Assembly: GCF_030315685.1 (NCBI RefSeq)
Contig: NZ_JASXSI010000032.1
Span: 1-45,589 of the forward strand
DNA: 45,589 nucleotides
Origin: Gordonia sp. ABSL11-1
GTDB taxonomy: Bacteria; Actinomycetota; Actinomycetes; Mycobacteriales; Mycobacteriaceae
Direction: 5' to 3'
Shown: in pieces, positions 8,238 through 16,791 of the stretch
How the letters are laid out: the number at the start of each line of letters is the position of its first letter
Position numbering within the stretch: position 1 is the stretch's first letter
Notes under the pieces: model-generated
Told to the model about the DNA's origin: nothing
Databases searched by the model: none
Seen by the model: the letters and a program-made list of their open reading frames with translations, nothing else
Translations under genes and position numbers: made by a program

Positions 8238-9257
8238 TCACACCGACAGCGCACGAACCGAGGCGGCCACCAGCGCGAATACCTCGTCATCGTGCTGGTA
8301 GGGCGCCGAGAACGAGATCGAATGGGCCAGATCGCCGTAACGATCGATGAGTTCGCTTGCCACCTCGTCGGGCCCGCCGACAACCGCGAAGGTACGCAAC
8401 ATCTCGTCGTCGACCAGCGTGCCGAGTTCCGTCCACCGGCCCGCTTTGGTCATCGCGGTCAGCTCCGGGGCGATATCTCCCCACCCGTGCAGATCCAGCA
8501 CTGCCCGGTACGCGGGGGTGGAGGCGTAGAACGCGATCTGATGCCGGACTCCCGCGATCGCACTATCGAGTTCCGCGTCGGTGCGACCGGTCGCTGTGAG
8601 CACCGGACCACACAGAGCGATACCCTCGCCGCTACGCCCCGCCCTGTCCCGGCCACGCATGATCGCAGGTAACGTCACCGACTGCAGGTAGCGCCGAGTG
8701 TTGAACGGATGGAAGAACAGCCCGTCACATACCTCTCCCGCAACCTCCGACATCCGCTCGCCCACCGCAGCGACGAATACCTCTGGCCGACCGAACTCGT
8801 GACGCGGCGGTCGAAAGAACGGCGGCATCAGCGTATGCGTGTAGAACTCGCCATCGAACGACATTTCGGTGTCGTTATCCCACGAATCCCAGATCGCATG
8901 CAGGGCCTGCACATATTCGCGCATACGCGCCGCCGGCTTTGACCAGGGCATGCTGAAGCGGCGCTCGATATGCGGCTTCACCTGCGATCCCAGACCAAGC
9001 ACAAAGCGGCCTTTCGTATAGCGAGCGAGGTCATACGCCGTGGTCGCAACGGTGAGTGGGGAACGCCCAAAGGCAATCGCCACAGCAGTTCCGACGCGCA
9101 AGCGGTCGGTGGCATCGGCAGCCAGCAGACACCGCAGGAACGGGTCATGTTTGGACTCACCGGTCCAGAGGGTCTGAAATCCCTCGGATTCACATCGTCG
9201 CGCCTGCGCCGCGCCGTCCTCGATGGGAACGGACATCGTGGCGTCGAATCTCAACAC
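8238..9257 (-). CDS. LLM-class (luciferase-like) F420-dependent oxidoreductase
   Basis: A 339-residue TIM-barrel enzyme of the luciferase-like superfamily, in the actinobacterial group that usually takes coenzyme F420. Typical stretches are the N-terminal FDATMSVP, the strand GFQTLWTGESKHDPF, RLRVGTAVAIAFGRSP, and YTKGRFVLGLGSQVKPHIERRF, which sits where the phosphate-binding loop lies. C-terminal HDDEVFALVAA closes the barrel. GTG start at 9255-9257 with GAGG upstream. It follows the racemase by 26 bp on the same strand, with a TTGAATTCAA-like site between them. Likely a hydride transfer to or from a pathway intermediate; an FMN-dependent monooxygenase role is the alternative. Confidence 0.87.
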   Translation of the reverse strand: MLRFDATMSVPIEDGAAQARRCESEGFQTLWTGESKHDPFLRCLLAADATDRLRVGTAVAIAFGRSPLTVATTAYDLARYTKGRFVLGLGSQVKPHIERRFSMPWSKPAARMREYVQALHAIWDSWDNDTEMSFDGEFYTHTLMPPFFRPPRHEFGRPEVFVAAVGERMSEVAGEVCDGLFFHPFNTRRYLQSVTLPAIMRGRDRAGRSGEGIALCGPVLTATGRTDAELDSAIAGVRHQIAFYASTPAYRAVLDLHGWGDIAPELTAMTKAGRWTELGTLVDDEMLRTFAVVGGPDEVASELIDRYGDLAHSISFSAPYQHDDEVFALVAASVRALSV

Positions 9258-9273
9258 GTCTTCAACCTCACTA

Positions 9274-9283
9274 ATGAATTCAA
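9274..9283. promoter_or_regulatory. Candidate operator, TTGAATTCAA motif copy 1 (9 of 10)
   Basis: ATGAATTCAA lies between the racemase stop and the LLM start, ending about 17 bp before the LLM start codon. It differs from the perfect palindrome at one base. Its place so close to a start fits a repressor site or promoter element. Confidence 0.45.
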
Positions 9284-10429
9284 CTATTGGTCGTTCTTCG
9301 GTACTAGCCAGTCGGCGATCACTGCATGTGTGTGTTCGCCTGGACGGGGTGGTCGAGTGAAGCGATTGGCCTGGTGACGGGAGAACCGTGGTGCCGTACC
9401 TGGCTGGAGCACCCCGTCCACCTCGATGAGCGAACCCCGTTCAGCCAGGTGCGTATCGTGGGCCGCTTCGCGCAAGGAGCGCACGGGAGACACGCAGGCG
9501 TCGGTTCCGTCGAAGACGCCGAGCCAGTGGTCGAGCGATTCCGAGCGAATCCGAGCACTTATCGCATTGATCACCGTCGGCCAGGTATCGCGGTCGTCTT
9601 GGGTCTCCGGGTCAATGGCAAGACCGAGACCGACGAGAAACTCCCGGTAGAACTGCGGTTCGATGGCGCCGACCGCGAGGTATCGACCATCTGACGTCTC
9701 GTAGACGTGATAGTACGGGGCTGCGCCGTCGAGAACATTGGACTCGCGACGATCCACCCAGGTTCCCGACGCGAGCCGCGCATGAGTACCGGCGAGTAGA
9801 TGTGATACCCCGTCGACGATCGCGGCGTCGATCACCTGACCGGGTTGTCCGCGATCCACCTCGTGCAGCGCCGCCAGGATTCCGACAACCAAATACATTC
9901 CGCCGCCACCGAAGTCACCGATCATGTTCAACGGGATCTGCGGCGTACCCGATGCGGGCCCGATCGCGTGGAGCACTCCAGTACGCGCGATGTAGTTCAG
10001 ATCATGACCGGCGGTCCGGGCAACCGGGCCGTCCTGTCCCCATCCGGTCATCCGTCCATAGACAACATGCGGAGCCAGAACGAGACAATCACCGGGTCCC
10101 AGCCCCATCCGCTCCGCCGCGCCGGGACGAAATCCCTCGATCACCACATCAGCTCTTGCGACCAGCTCCCGAGCCATCCGACGATCATCAGAGTTCTTGA
10201 GGTTCAATTGGATTGAACGTTTTCCTCGATTCAGCAGGTTTTGCTCGGCACTGCCCGGGAAGATGCCGCCGGCACCCGGCCGATCGATACGCACGACGTC
10301 CGCCCCCAGGTCAGCGAGCAGCATCGCGGCGAAGGGGCCGGGCCCGATCCCCCCGAGTTCAAGAACTCGGACGCCTGCCAACGGTCCGCGGGAATCCCGA
10401 TCGGAGGCCGTCTCGTCGTCAACGGTCAT
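9284..10429 (-). CDS. Alpha-methylacyl-CoA racemase (CaiB/BaiF superfamily)
   Basis: A 381-residue enzyme interconverting (2R)- and (2S)-2-methylacyl-CoA esters. It is not a simple CoA-transferase: the racemase catalytic set is present as His142 (AGHDLNYI), Asp172 (GDFGGGGM) and Glu257 (VGAIEPQFY). These line up with His126, Asp156 and Glu241 of the Mycobacterium tuberculosis racemase MCR with a constant offset of 16. The surrounding MTGWGQDGP and LDGAAPYY are also MCR-like. The frame is open upstream, but ATG at 10427-10429 gives the usual N-terminus. It is divergent from a crotonase, with a perfect TTGAATTCAA site between them. It implies an alpha-methyl-branched acyl-CoA intermediate. Confidence 0.93.
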   Translation of the reverse strand: MTVDDETASDRDSRGPLAGVRVLELGGIGPGPFAAMLLADLGADVVRIDRPGAGGIFPGSAEQNLLNRGKRSIQLNLKNSDDRRMARELVARADVVIEGFRPGAAERMGLGPGDCLVLAPHVVYGRMTGWGQDGPVARTAGHDLNYIARTGVLHAIGPASGTPQIPLNMIGDFGGGGMYLVVGILAALHEVDRGQPGQVIDAAIVDGVSHLLAGTHARLASGTWVDRRESNVLDGAAPYYHVYETSDGRYLAVGAIEPQFYREFLVGLGLAIDPETQDDRDTWPTVINAISARIRSESLDHWLGVFDGTDACVSPVRSLREAAHDTHLAERGSLIEVDGVLQPGTAPRFSRHQANRFTRPPRPGEHTHAVIADWLVPKNDQ

Positions 10430-10512
10430 CGCACACCCATGCCTTTCATCACCACTGGCAGCCACTGGCGCCCGTCGAGCCAGCACACGCTCACCAGGGA
10501 AGCGCAAGCCAA

Positions 10513-10533
10513 GACTAGCGATTTTGAATTCAA
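10513..10533. promoter_or_regulatory. Operator/promoter block: GACTAG plus perfect TTGAATTCAA (copy 2)
   Basis: GACTAG at 10513-10518 is followed after 5 bp by the perfect palindrome TTGAATTCAA at 10524-10533. A closely similar block, with 4 bp spacing, precedes the acyl-CoA dehydrogenase at 16792-16811. It lies in the 150-bp gap between the divergent racemase and crotonase genes and could control both. Confidence 0.6.
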
Positions 10534-10579
10534 GTGTGCAATCCTTGGGCACAACACGAGCACGGAATGCGAGTTGTCG

Positions 10580-11368
10580 ATGAGTGACGAACGAGTGCTG
10601 TACGGGCTGCGGGTCCACGATGAAGGTCATGTCCGCGTGGTGACACTGGACCGTCCTGAGCGGCGCAATCCCATAGACCTTGAAATACGGCCGGTCTTGA
10701 CCGCGGTCTTCGATGAGGCAGACGCCGACCCCGACGTTCGGGCCGTGGTCTTGACCGGCCGGGACGGCGCGTTCTGCTCCGGTGGCGATCTGTCGATCAT
10801 GCACAAGATGACCCCGCACGATTCAGTACCCCGGCTCCAGGCCGCACAACGAATTGCCCGGGCCATCGCCGGGAGTGGCACCCCGGTGGTCGCCGCCGTC
10901 GACGGCGGCGCGGTTGCCGCCGGCCTTGGTCTGGCTCTGTGCTGCGATCGCGTTGTGGCCTCGACCACCGCGGTGTTCGACACCGGATTCGTCCGGGTCG
11001 GCCTCGGCACTGACCTAGCGGCGAGTTGGGCGCTGGCCCGACGCGTCGGAGTCGCGCGCGCACAACAGATGATGATCTTCCCCGAACGCCTGCGCGGGCC
11101 GGAGGCGTGCAACCGCGGAATCGTCGACGTCGTGGTGCCGCCCGAAGATGTCCTTGGGCGAGCGCTCGACGACGCTCGCCGACTCGCGACGCTCCCCCCA
11201 CGCGCGTTGTCGCTGCTCAAACGCCACTTCGCAAGTATCGGCAACGACCTCGACCAGGCCATCGCGGATGAGATCGCGATCCAGGCCGAGCTGATGACAA
11301 CAGACGATTACGCCGAAGGAATCGCCGCAGCGCGAGAAAAGCGGCCCGCCACCTTCACCGGCCACTGA
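10580..11368 (+). CDS. Crotonase-superfamily enzyme, isomerase-like active site
   Basis: A 262-residue enoyl-CoA hydratase/isomerase family protein. Oxyanion-hole segments are FCSGGDLS near 65-72 and AVDGGAVAAGLGLAL at 106-120. The two hydratase glutamates are not at their usual places. Instead GLGTD puts Asp145 where PaaG-type delta3-delta2 or epoxyphenylacetyl-CoA isomerases have their catalytic Asp. An enoyl-CoA or ring-acyl-CoA isomerase is therefore more likely than a hydratase. The frame stays open far upstream, but ATG at 10580 gives the canonical start; the ribosome site is weak. First gene of an operon with SDR, crotonase and thiolase. Confidence 0.88.
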   Translation: MSDERVLYGLRVHDEGHVRVVTLDRPERRNPIDLEIRPVLTAVFDEADADPDVRAVVLTGRDGAFCSGGDLSIMHKMTPHDSVPRLQAAQRIARAIAGSGTPVVAAVDGGAVAAGLGLALCCDRVVASTTAVFDTGFVRVGLGTDLAASWALARRVGVARAQQMMIFPERLRGPEACNRGIVDVVVPPEDVLGRALDDARRLATLPPRALSLLKRHFASIGNDLDQAIADEIAIQAELMTTDDYAEGIAAAREKRPATFTGH

Positions 11369-11431
11369 GGCCATCGCCCCAATCTCGGCAACCCCATCGG
11401 GCGAACGACCCGACGAACACATGGAGGAAGT

Positions 11432-12193
11432 ATGCAACTGACTGACGTATCAACCCTGGTTACCGGGGGCGGGTCGGGACTAGGCCTGGCGACGGCGCGC
11501 GCCTTGCGTGATCGCGGCGCCAACGTCGTGATCGTCGATCTCCCGACGTCACCGGGAGAGGCAGTCGCCGCTGACATCGGTGCCGGCTACGTTCCGGCCG
11601 ACATCACCGACGAAGCGCAATTGTCCGCGGCCTTCGACGCTGCCGATAAGAGTGGGCCACTGCGCGGGATCGTGCACTGCGCCGGCCGCGGAGGCGACCG
11701 ACTGCGCATCATCGGCAAGGACCGTACGCCGGCACCCCTGAACTCGTTCGAAGATGTCATACGAGTCAATCTCTTCGGAACTTATAACGTGCTTCGCCTT
11801 GGCGCACAACGAATCGCAGGCAATGAGCCACTCGACGGCGACCGCGGCGCGATTGTGCTGACCGCGTCCGTCGCCGCGTTCGACGGACAGATCGGCCAAA
11901 CTTCCTACACCGCCGCCAAAGCGGCGGTTCACGGAATCACGCTGGTCGCCGCCCGAGATCTGGCGACCTGGGCGATCCGGGTGAACACGATCGCCCCCGG
12001 CACCTTCGAGACCCCGATGCTGGGACGGCTGCGCGACGACATCCGCGAAGGCCTGGCCGCATCGGTCCCGCACCCGAGACGCCTGGGCAAGCCGGAGGAA
12101 TACGGTCGCCTCGCGGTGGAGATGTTGGAGAACTCCTACCTGAACGGACAGACCGTTCGCCTCGACGGCGCTATCCGGATGGCACCGCGATGA
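11432..12193 (+). CDS. SDR, 3-hydroxyacyl-CoA dehydrogenase type II-like
   Basis: A 253-residue SDR with TGGGSGLG at 11-18, CAG at 83-85, Ser146, and Tyr159-x3-Lys163. The pattern GIVHCAGRG, the insert after it, and FDGQIGQTSYTAAKAAV closely resemble the HSD17B10 / 2-methyl-3-hydroxybutyryl-CoA dehydrogenase branch, which oxidises 3-hydroxyacyl-CoAs, including 2-methyl-branched ones. GGAGGAAGT precedes the ATG. Its stop overlaps the start of the next crotonase in ATGA. Between a crotonase and a thiolase, it most likely performs the third step of beta-oxidation. Confidence 0.92.
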   Translation: MQLTDVSTLVTGGGSGLGLATARALRDRGANVVIVDLPTSPGEAVAADIGAGYVPADITDEAQLSAAFDAADKSGPLRGIVHCAGRGGDRLRIIGKDRTPAPLNSFEDVIRVNLFGTYNVLRLGAQRIAGNEPLDGDRGAIVLTASVAAFDGQIGQTSYTAAKAAVHGITLVAARDLATWAIRVNTIAPGTFETPMLGRLRDDIREGLAASVPHPRRLGKPEEYGRLAVEMLENSYLNGQTVRLDGAIRMAPR

Positions 12194-12978
12194 GCGCGCC
12201 AGTCGAGAGCGACACCCCCGATGCAGTGGTGACGCAACGGGATCCAGGGATCATGGTGATCACCATCAACCGGCCGGATCAACGAAACGCGATGACCAAG
12301 GCGGCGGCGCACATCATCGCCGACGCGCTACGCGAACTGGACTCGCGCAGCGACCTGGGTGCCGCGGTGATCACCGGCGCCGGTGGCTCATTCTGCGCGG
12401 GAATGGATCTGAAACGGTTCGCAGCAGGCGAGCTGCCACGTACCGAGGTCGGAGGCTTCGCCGGGTTCGTCGAGGCGCCTCCGAAGAAGCCGATCATCGC
12501 TGCCGTCGAAGGGTGGGCGCTTGGCGGCGGGTTCGAAATAGTGCTTGCCTGTGACCTCGTCGTCGCCGCGGCCGGTGCCCGCTTCGGCCTTCCCGAAGTT
12601 CGACGTGGGCTCATCGCACGAGGCGGCGGGGTCGTTCGGCTACCCCGCCGCCTGCCCCGTGCGATAGCACTGGAAGCGATACTGACCGGCGAACCCCTAT
12701 CCGCCCAGACCGCCGCATCATTCGGGATGGTGAATACCGTTGTCCCCGACGGAGATGCGCTTGACGCTGCCGTCGACCTGGCACGACGCATCTCGGTCAA
12801 CGCACCATTGGCAGTGGCCGTGAGCAAGCAGATCGTGGACGAATCCGAGGACTGGCCGCAAGGCGAACTCTTCTCGCGCCAACAAGCTATCTCCGATCCC
12901 GTCTTCACCTCGCATGATGCGGCGGAGGGCGCGGCAGCATTTGCCCAGAAGCGTGCACCGGTCTGGACCGGTCGCTGA
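12190..12978 (+). CDS. Enoyl-CoA hydratase (crotonase family)
   Basis: A 262-residue crotonase that keeps both catalytic glutamates of true hydratases: Glu115 in ALGGGFEIVLACD and Glu136 in RFGLPEVRRGL. The oxyanion segment is FCAGMDLKRF. It should add water to a trans-2-enoyl-CoA, supplying the 3-hydroxyacyl-CoA used by the SDR in front of it. Its ATG overlaps the SDR stop by 4 bp, so the two are translated together. Of the four crotonases in the window it has the clearest hydratase active site. Confidence 0.93.
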   Translation: MSAPVESDTPDAVVTQRDPGIMVITINRPDQRNAMTKAAAHIIADALRELDSRSDLGAAVITGAGGSFCAGMDLKRFAAGELPRTEVGGFAGFVEAPPKKPIIAAVEGWALGGGFEIVLACDLVVAAAGARFGLPEVRRGLIARGGGVVRLPRRLPRAIALEAILTGEPLSAQTAASFGMVNTVVPDGDALDAAVDLARRISVNAPLAVAVSKQIVDESEDWPQGELFSRQQAISDPVFTSHDAAEGAAAFAQKRAPVWTGR

Positions 12979-13040
12979 TTTGGCGTCAACACCAACGCCT
13001 GCATCGCGGGCGAGGAACATCAACCAACAGAAGGAACAAC

Positions 13041-14186
13041 ATGCGTGACGCAGTAATTGTCGAGGCAGTGCGCACCCCACTCGGCAAGCGCAACGGCGGG
13101 TTGGCAGGTGTCCACCCGGTGGATCTGGCCGCAAATGTGCTCCGAGAACTCCAGCGCCGCACCGGTATTGACCCCGCTATCATCGACGACGTCCAGTGGG
13201 GCTGCGTGACCCAGATGGGCGATCAGTCCAGTAACGTCGGCCGTTTTGCCGTACTCGCGGCGGGATGGCCGGAGTTTGTACCCGGTGTCACCATCAATAG
13301 GGCCTGCGGGTCGAGTCAGCAGGCCCTCGACCACGCGGCATGGGCCGTCATGTCGGGTCAGCAGGAGGTCGTCGTGGCGGGCGGAGTCGAATCGATGAGC
13401 AGGGTACCGCTCGGTGCCGCGCGTGCCACCGGGTTGCCCTACGGTCCTGCCGCTCGAGCGCGCTATGACGGATCCGAGTTCACCCAGGGAGAGGGCGCCG
13501 AACTCATTGCCGAACGCTGGAATCTCTCACGCCGGGCACTCGATGAGTTCTCCGCGCACTCACATGCGAAGGCGGCCGCGGCCATCGACGCCGGAGCCTT
13601 CGACGATCAGATCCTGCCGGTGACCACCGAATCAGGAGTGGTCTCCATTGATGAGGGAGTTCGCCGCGGGAGCAATGTCGACACTCTCGCAGGCCTCAAG
13701 CCGTCCTTCCGAGAAGATGGACGCATCCACCCGGGGAACTCGTCGCAGATCACCGACGGTGCCGCAGCCCTACTGGTGACCTCACCCGAACGTGCCCGCG
13801 AGCTCGGCCTGCGCCCGATCGTGCGCTACCACTCCGGCGCGGTCAGCGGTGCCGATCCGGTTCTCGTCCTGACCGGTCCGATCCCCGCGACACAAAAGAT
13901 CCTCAAGCGCTCCGGCCTCACCCCCGACGACATCGGAGTCTTTGAGGTCAACGAAGCATTCGCACCGGTCCCCTTGGCCTGGCTGGCTGATGTCGGCGCG
14001 GACCCCGAGCGCCTCAACCCGCTCGGCGGCGCCATTGCTGTCGGGCACCCGCTGGGCGCATCCGGCGCCGTCTTGATGACACGCATGATCCATCACATGC
14101 GTGACAACGACATCCGCTACGGGCTCCAAACGATGTGTGAGGGCGGCGGTACCGCAAACGCAACCATCGTGGAACTGCTGACATAA
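13041..14186 (+). CDS. Thiolase (acetyl-CoA C-acyltransferase)
   Basis: A 381-residue degradative thiolase cleaving 3-ketoacyl-CoA with CoA. The catalytic set is intact: Cys89 in NRACGSS, His336 in GGAIAVGHPLGASG, and Cys366 in CEGGGTANA. NEAFAPVPLAW at about 304-314 is also standard. GAAGGAAC lies just before the ATG. Last of the crotonase-SDR-crotonase-thiolase operon, 62 bp after the crotonase, and followed by a GC-rich hairpin. Chain-length preference cannot be told. It contrasts with the Ltp-type protein at 35.8 kb, which lacks these residues. Confidence 0.95.
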   Translation: MRDAVIVEAVRTPLGKRNGGLAGVHPVDLAANVLRELQRRTGIDPAIIDDVQWGCVTQMGDQSSNVGRFAVLAAGWPEFVPGVTINRACGSSQQALDHAAWAVMSGQQEVVVAGGVESMSRVPLGAARATGLPYGPAARARYDGSEFTQGEGAELIAERWNLSRRALDEFSAHSHAKAAAAIDAGAFDDQILPVTTESGVVSIDEGVRRGSNVDTLAGLKPSFREDGRIHPGNSSQITDGAAALLVTSPERARELGLRPIVRYHSGAVSGADPVLVLTGPIPATQKILKRSGLTPDDIGVFEVNEAFAPVPLAWLADVGADPERLNPLGGAIAVGHPLGASGAVLMTRMIHHMRDNDIRYGLQTMCEGGGTANATIVELLT

Positions 14187-14209
14187 GCCGCCTTGTTCCC
14201 ACTCCGTTC

Positions 14210-14243
14210 GCCGGCCTGTGCGCACCCACTCGCGCGGGCCGGC
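14210..14243. terminator. Hairpin between convergent thiolase and GntR genes
   Basis: A perfect 7-bp stem GCCGGCC (14210-14216) and GGCCGGC (14237-14243) encloses a 20-base loop, 24 bp after the thiolase stop. There is no clear T-tract, which is common for actinobacterial terminators. It may serve both strands. Confidence 0.42.
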
Positions 14244-14325
14244 GGCCACCCGGCCAGCTCTGGCTTGCGCCAGTCCACAGATGCCGAACATGCCTGCGGC
14301 ACAAGGTATCGCAACGCAGCGACAC

Positions 14326-15003
14326 TCAGGCCAGCTCCGAACGTCCATCCGATTCGAAGACACCTCGACGTACGAGCTCAGTGATGAGCATCTCACCCTC
14401 TTCCGCACTGCGCACCTCGGCGGCGCGCCGGGCACCGGCGGCGTCCCGCCGCGCCAGAGCAGCATACTCGGTCCGATAGTGCTGCAGTATTCGAGAGCGG
14501 TTGCGCTTGCGATCGAGGAGAAGAACAAATGCCGTCGGCATGAATGTTCGGAATGTCGACAACATAGCCCGCATCCTGGGGCCGCTGGCGGCGGTGTTGA
14601 CCAACCTCCGAAACTCCCAGCTCAGATCATTGAGCTCATCATCATCGCTGTCACGCATGCGGGTCACGATGTCGTCGAGCTCATCGGAGAGCTCACGTGT
14701 CATGGCACGAGCAGCCGACTCACTGGCACGTCCGCTGACCATCCCGAACAAGTCATAGGTTTCCCGGATGACTTCGGGATCGAAGCGCTCGAGGTAGGCG
14801 CCGCGATGGTATTCGGTGCGGACAATGCCGTCCCGTTCGAGCTGAGCGAGCATCTCCTGAACGGGAACCCGGCTGATACCCACCGCATCAGCGATCTCCT
14901 GCCGGTCGAGCCGATCCCCGGACCGCAACGTGCCGTCGAAGACTCGCTCGATGACCCAGGCCGCCGCTACGTCTCTGTCCTTGATCCCGTACCGCTTCGG
15001 CAC
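14326..15003 (-). CDS. GntR-family transcriptional regulator, FCD-like
   Basis: A 225-residue regulator. The winged helix at about 10-75 includes RSGDRLDRQEIADAVGISRV and VQEMLAQLERDGIVRTEYHRGAYL. The C-terminal helical ligand domain starts near RETYDLFGMVSGRASESAARAM. A GTG at 15001-15003 has AAGGAG five bases before it, which decides the start over a TTG seven codons upstream. It lies 42 bp after a crotonase gene on the same strand and may be co-transcribed with it. It sits in the middle of the five TTGAATTCAA sites, which makes it a candidate reader of that motif. Confidence 0.88.
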   Translation of the reverse strand: MPKRYGIKDRDVAAAWVIERVFDGTLRSGDRLDRQEIADAVGISRVPVQEMLAQLERDGIVRTEYHRGAYLERFDPEVIRETYDLFGMVSGRASESAARAMTRELSDELDDIVTRMRDSDDDELNDLSWEFRRLVNTAASGPRMRAMLSTFRTFMPTAFVLLLDRKRNRSRILQHYRTEYAALARRDAAGARRAAEVRSAEEGEMLITELVRRGVFESDGRSELA

Positions 15004-15045
15004 GTCAGCTCCTTGTCCGTACAACCCCGCCGGGGGGCTGCTGAC

Positions 15046-15831
15046 TCACGCGCCCTCCGACGATCCGTGGTGTGCGTTCCGGTCAAGGAAGGCAAGATGA
15101 TCCGGGTGGGTCATACTATAACGCTCGGCGACCAGACCATAGTTTCGTGTGCTCGCGAGGGCCAGTTCCAGGCTCTGGTTGAGTGCTCGCTTGGTGTCTT
15201 GTAAAGCATGCGCGGGCTGGGCCGCGAGCCGCTCGGCGATCGACCGCGCTTCGCTCATCACAGCCGACGCTTCCACGACGCGATTGGCCAGTCCGATCTC
15301 ATACGCCCGGCGCGCATCGACCCGCCCACCCAGCAGCAGGTACTCCTTGGCATGGAGAAGGCTCATATGCGCCGGTGCCGTCGCGGCCCCACCGTCACCG
15401 GCGACCAGCCCGATAGTGACATGCGGATCGGACAGAAACGCATCCTCGGACATCACCACGATGTCGCAGAGCATCGCCAGCGTCGATCCGAGGCCCACCG
15501 CGGGCCCATTCACCGCGGCGACCACGGGCAGCGGGAACTGCACCATCTCGATGAGGATCCGCCGGGCTTCCTCGATTATTCGCCAGCGCGCTGAAGCGTC
15601 CCGGTGCTCCTCCATGAAGTCGAAATCGCCACCGGCGCTGAATGCGCGTCCGGCGCCGGTCACGATCACCGCGCGTGCGCCAGGATCGTCGGCGATACCG
15701 CGCCATACCAACCCCAGCTGCCGATGCATATCCGCGTCGGCAGCGTTGAGCTGCTCGGGGCGCGAAAGGGTAATAGTGCGGATCGGCCCGTCGGCCGTCA
15801 CACGAACAACTGACTGATCATTCTCGGACAT
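15046..15831 (-). CDS. Crotonase-superfamily enzyme lacking both hydratase glutamates
   Basis: A 261-residue crotonase with the oxyanion segment FSAGGDFDF and the helix AVNGPAVGLGSTLAMLCD. At the first glutamate position it has Ser-Thr (GLGSTL). At the second it has GLVAGDGG with Asp146. This resembles isomerase-type or other non-hydratase members rather than enoyl-CoA hydratase. It lies between another crotonase (86 bp upstream) and the GntR gene. Candidate roles are double-bond shift or ring-acyl-CoA isomerisation; the exact reaction cannot be set from sequence. Confidence 0.86.
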   Translation of the reverse strand: MSENDQSVVRVTADGPIRTITLSRPEQLNAADADMHRQLGLVWRGIADDPGARAVIVTGAGRAFSAGGDFDFMEEHRDASARWRIIEEARRILIEMVQFPLPVVAAVNGPAVGLGSTLAMLCDIVVMSEDAFLSDPHVTIGLVAGDGGAATAPAHMSLLHAKEYLLLGGRVDARRAYEIGLANRVVEASAVMSEARSIAERLAAQPAHALQDTKRALNQSLELALASTRNYGLVAERYSMTHPDHLAFLDRNAHHGSSEGA

Positions 15832-15917
15832 CGGAAACCGTGCTTTCTACGTGCTGTCGCGGTATCGGTGCGTAACGTCCTGACAGGTCCATATTTGCGG
15901 TGCGTGGTGTGTGAGGT

Positions 15918-16736
15918 CTACCGAGCATTGGGATCATCGTCGGAACTCGTCCGCGGGGGCAGTGGCGCGAAGGCCGGCAGCCGTCGTTCGACGAAACTGC
16001 GTACCCCCTCAGCGAAGTCCACCCGGTGCGCGGGCATTGTCGAGAACGACTTTGCGTGATCTTCTGCCTCGACACGCGACCGGAGCCAATCCTGCGAGAT
16101 CTGCGCCTTCGTGTCCGCCAACGCCACCGGCGAGGAAGTCTCGGCCAACGTGCGTGTGTACCCGAGACACTCAGCAAGCAACGCATCATCACTCGCGACG
16201 TAATTGACCAACCCGATCCGCTCGGCCTCCACCGCTCCCATCCGGCGTCCTGAGAAGAGCCACTCCGCGGCGCGCGTCTGCCCGATCATCCGCGGAAGCA
16301 GCCAACTGGCGCCATATTCAGCATTGAGTCCGCGTTGAGTGAACGCGGGAAGCAAGTAGGCCGACTCGGAGATGAATCTGATGTCGCAAGCGAGCACTTG
16401 AACCAGCCCGAAGCCCACGCACGCACCGTTGATAGCCGCGACCAATGGCTTTCGGAACTGTTGGGCATGGGTCATTCGCCGCCCTGCCGCCGGAACGCGT
16501 GGGCGGCCGCCGGCCGAAACCTCACGCAGGGTGTCCACGTCCATTCCGGCGCAAAACGCTCGCCCCGCCCCCGTCACGACGACCGCCCGCACATCGGGAT
16601 CATCATCTGCGCGATCGAGTTCCTCAAAGTAGCGATCACCCAGATCATAGGTCCAGGCATTGAGCCGGTCCGGCCGGTTCAGGGTGATCACGAGGACACC
16701 GCCCGCGTGCAACTCGGTCAATACATCACTTGGCAC
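15918..16736 (-). CDS. Crotonase-superfamily enzyme (enoyl-CoA hydratase/isomerase)
   Basis: A 272-residue crotonase with a proline- and arginine-rich C-terminal tail (PLPPRTSS). Oxyanion segments: FCAGMDVDTL and AINGACVGFGLVQVLACD. The first hydratase glutamate position is occupied by hydrophobic residues, while GLNAEYGASWLLP supplies a Glu at the second. It could be an isomerase or an atypical hydratase. The GTG start follows an in-frame TAG directly, so it cannot be longer; no ribosome site is visible and the transcript may be nearly leaderless. Divergent from the acyl-CoA dehydrogenase pair, with two TTGAATTCAA palindromes between them. Confidence 0.86.
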   Translation of the reverse strand: MPSDVLTELHAGGVLVITLNRPDRLNAWTYDLGDRYFEELDRADDDPDVRAVVVTGAGRAFCAGMDVDTLREVSAGGRPRVPAAGRRMTHAQQFRKPLVAAINGACVGFGLVQVLACDIRFISESAYLLPAFTQRGLNAEYGASWLLPRMIGQTRAAEWLFSGRRMGAVEAERIGLVNYVASDDALLAECLGYTRTLAETSSPVALADTKAQISQDWLRSRVEAEDHAKSFSTMPAHRVDFAEGVRSFVERRLPAFAPLPPRTSSDDDPNAR

Positions 16737-16754
16737 CTACGCATGATATCGCGG

Positions 16755-16772
16755 ATTGAATTCAATGACTAG
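16755..16772. promoter_or_regulatory. Operator motif copy 3: perfect 12-bp palindrome plus GACTAG
   Basis: ATTGAATTCAAT at 16755-16766 is a perfect palindrome and the longest version of the motif in the window. It is followed directly by GACTAG at 16767-16772. It lies about 20 bp in front of the minus-strand crotonase start, a position suited to controlling that gene. Confidence 0.62.
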
Positions 16773-16791
16773 CCGTCAACGGTGGTATCGA

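Noticed and set aside
10202..10218. Inverted repeat GTTCAAT-N3-ATTGAAC, resembling the operator half-sites in reverse order
   Set aside because: It lies inside the racemase coding region, encodes the conserved strand SIQLNLK, and is over 200 bp from the start; probably chance.
13782..14528. Open frame of 248 codons on the minus strand
   Set aside because: Antisense to the 3' part of the thiolase and overlapping the GntR gene in another frame; composition is not protein-like.
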